From positions 434,001 to 498,000 of the forward strand of contig JAPYXD010000739.1 in NCBI GenBank assembly GCA_030998225.1: a DNA stretch of 64,000 nt, given 5' to 3'. Position numbers and translations under genes: made by a program. Each line of letters opens with the position of its first letter. Within the stretch, counting starts at the first letter, position 1. Under the pieces are notes generated by a model. It saw only the letters and a list, made by a program, of their open reading frames with translations. It did no database searches and was not told the DNA's origin. Source of the stretch: Diplolepis rosae (taxonomy: Eukaryota; Arthropoda; Insecta; Hymenoptera; Diplolepididae). Of the stretch, positions 62,970 to 64,000 are shown piece by piece.

Positions 62970-64000
62970 ACACCGTTGTCTAGGATCAAGCACCAGGTCG
63001 CTAAAATAATAATCTACTGGAACTTTTTTTATATTCACATTAAAACGTTATAAAAACAATTTACAATGCATTTTCAATGACCCCGTTGTCTAGGATCAAG
63101 CACCAGGTTGCTAAAACAATACTCCACAGGAAATTTTTTTATATTCACATTTAAACGTTATAAAAAAAATTTACAATGCATTTTCAATGACCCTGTTGTC
63201 TAGGATCACGCACCAGGTCGCAAAATAATAATCTAGTGGAACTTTTTCAAAATTCGAACACTAAGTCTTTCAACAGAAATTCTGTTGCATTTTCAATGAC
63301 CCCTTTGTCTAGGATCATGCACCAGGTCGCTAAAATAATAATCTACTGGAACTTTTTTTATATTCACATTTAAACGCTATAAAAACAATTTACAATGCAT
63401 TTTCTATGGCCCCGTTGTCTAAGATCAAGCACCAGGATGCTAAAACAATACTCCATTGGAAATTTTTTTATATTCACATTTAAACGTTATAAAAACAATT
63501 TACAATGGATTTTAAATGACCCCGTTGTCTAGGATCATGCACCAGGTCGGTAAAATAAATATCTAATGGAACGTTTTTGAAATTCGAACACTTAGTCTTT
63601 AACAGAAATTCTGTTGCATTTTCAATGACCCCCTTGCCTAGGATCAAGCACCAGGTCGCTAAAATAATAATCTAATAGAACTTTTTTATATTCACATTTA
63701 AACGTTATAAAAACAATTTACAATGCATTTTCAATGGCCCCGTTGTCTAAGATCAAGCACCAGGTCGCTAAAATAATAATCTAATGGAACTTTTTTTATA
63801 TTCACATTTAAACGTTATAAAAACATTTTACAATGCATTTTCAATGGCCCCGTTGTCTAAGATCAAGCACCAGGTCGCTAAAATAATAATCTAATGGAAC
63901 TTTTTTTACATTCACATTTAAACGTTATAAAAACAATTTACAATGCATTTTCAATGGCCCCGTTGTATAAGATCAAGCCCCAGGTCGCTAAAATAATAAT
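62970..64000. repeat. Satellite DNA, 110-bp monomer, running off the window
   Basis: The word TAGGATCAAG or TAAGATCAAG falls at 62981, 63091, 63201, 63310, 63420, 63530, 63639, 63748, 63858 and 63968, a steady 109-110-bp period. Monomers 3 and 6 are a distinct type with TTCGAACACTAAGTC or a close variant and AGAAATTCTGTTGC; monomers 2 and 5 share CTAAAACAATACTCCA. This gives a trimeric order repeated twice, followed by uniform monomers. The array continues past 64000. Confidence 0.95.

Noticed and set aside
62970..64000. Regular repeats that might suggest a CRISPR-like array
   Set aside because: The whole 110-bp unit repeats without unique spacers, and the context is eukaryotic. It is satellite DNA.

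Overview
The window looks like AT-rich insect nuclear DNA. The evidence is the set of element families (an errantivirus-like LTR element with an env remnant, a Penelope-like element, P/THAP-type transposases, mariners, hAT-type MITEs) and one STPR-domain gene of the FMBP-1 type. The species cannot be fixed from the sequence; a holometabolous insect is a guess. It reads as gene-poor, heavily nested repeat territory that runs into a tandem satellite at the right edge. Only one ORF (21191-22636) looks like a conventional host gene.

Layout, left to right. 187-4473: GC-rich, decayed Ty3/gypsy element with a SAP-like gag, several internal tandem repeats and a 4-bp target duplication. 4851-6027: minisatellite, foldback element F copy 1, and a THAP exon. 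6598-9345: 5'-truncated LINE on the minus strand. 10030-11729: element with very long terminal inverted repeats. 12248-13766: 1.5-kb palindrome carrying degenerate hammerhead-like motifs. 14169-15283: mariner with two nonsense codons. 15283-17845: inverted dimer of P-like transposase 3' ends. 17837-19139: repeat R, copy A. 21191-22636: STPR gene. 22728-24210: concentric palindromes. 27584-27910: foldback Y. 28105-39592: repeat R copy B, split by a 10.5-kb nearly intact Ty3/gypsy element (29022-39511). 39990-44500: Penelope-like elements head to head with hammerhead ribozymes. 44503-45680: repeat R copy C with a TA-flanked MITE. 45681-47376: spliceable C-terminal part of a second P/THAP9-like transposase. 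47752-48830: another THAP exon and foldback F copy 2. 51230-52018: three abutting MITEs, one a hAT-type with an 8-bp duplication. 52358-56680: internally deleted errantivirus-like element. 56745-57410: foldback F copy 3. 58464-59336: deleted mariner with an open 197-codon ORF. 59352-59545: palindrome. 60060-61090: tandem array with a roughly 300-bp unit. 61090-62535: P-like fragment with a precise MITE insertion. 62970-64000: 110-bp satellite.

The most informative signals are structural. The Penelope-like ends carry hammerhead ribozymes, with one base pair of stem II covarying between copies. The large LTR element has a canonical -1 frameshift site (slippery heptamer, 7-nt spacer, hairpin) just before the gag stop. 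Several insertions have an uninterrupted paralogous copy in the same window, which fixes their boundaries to the base. Foldback or inverted-dimer organisation recurs in at least ten unrelated repeats here. All calls are from reading sequence and translations by eye; no database search was possible.
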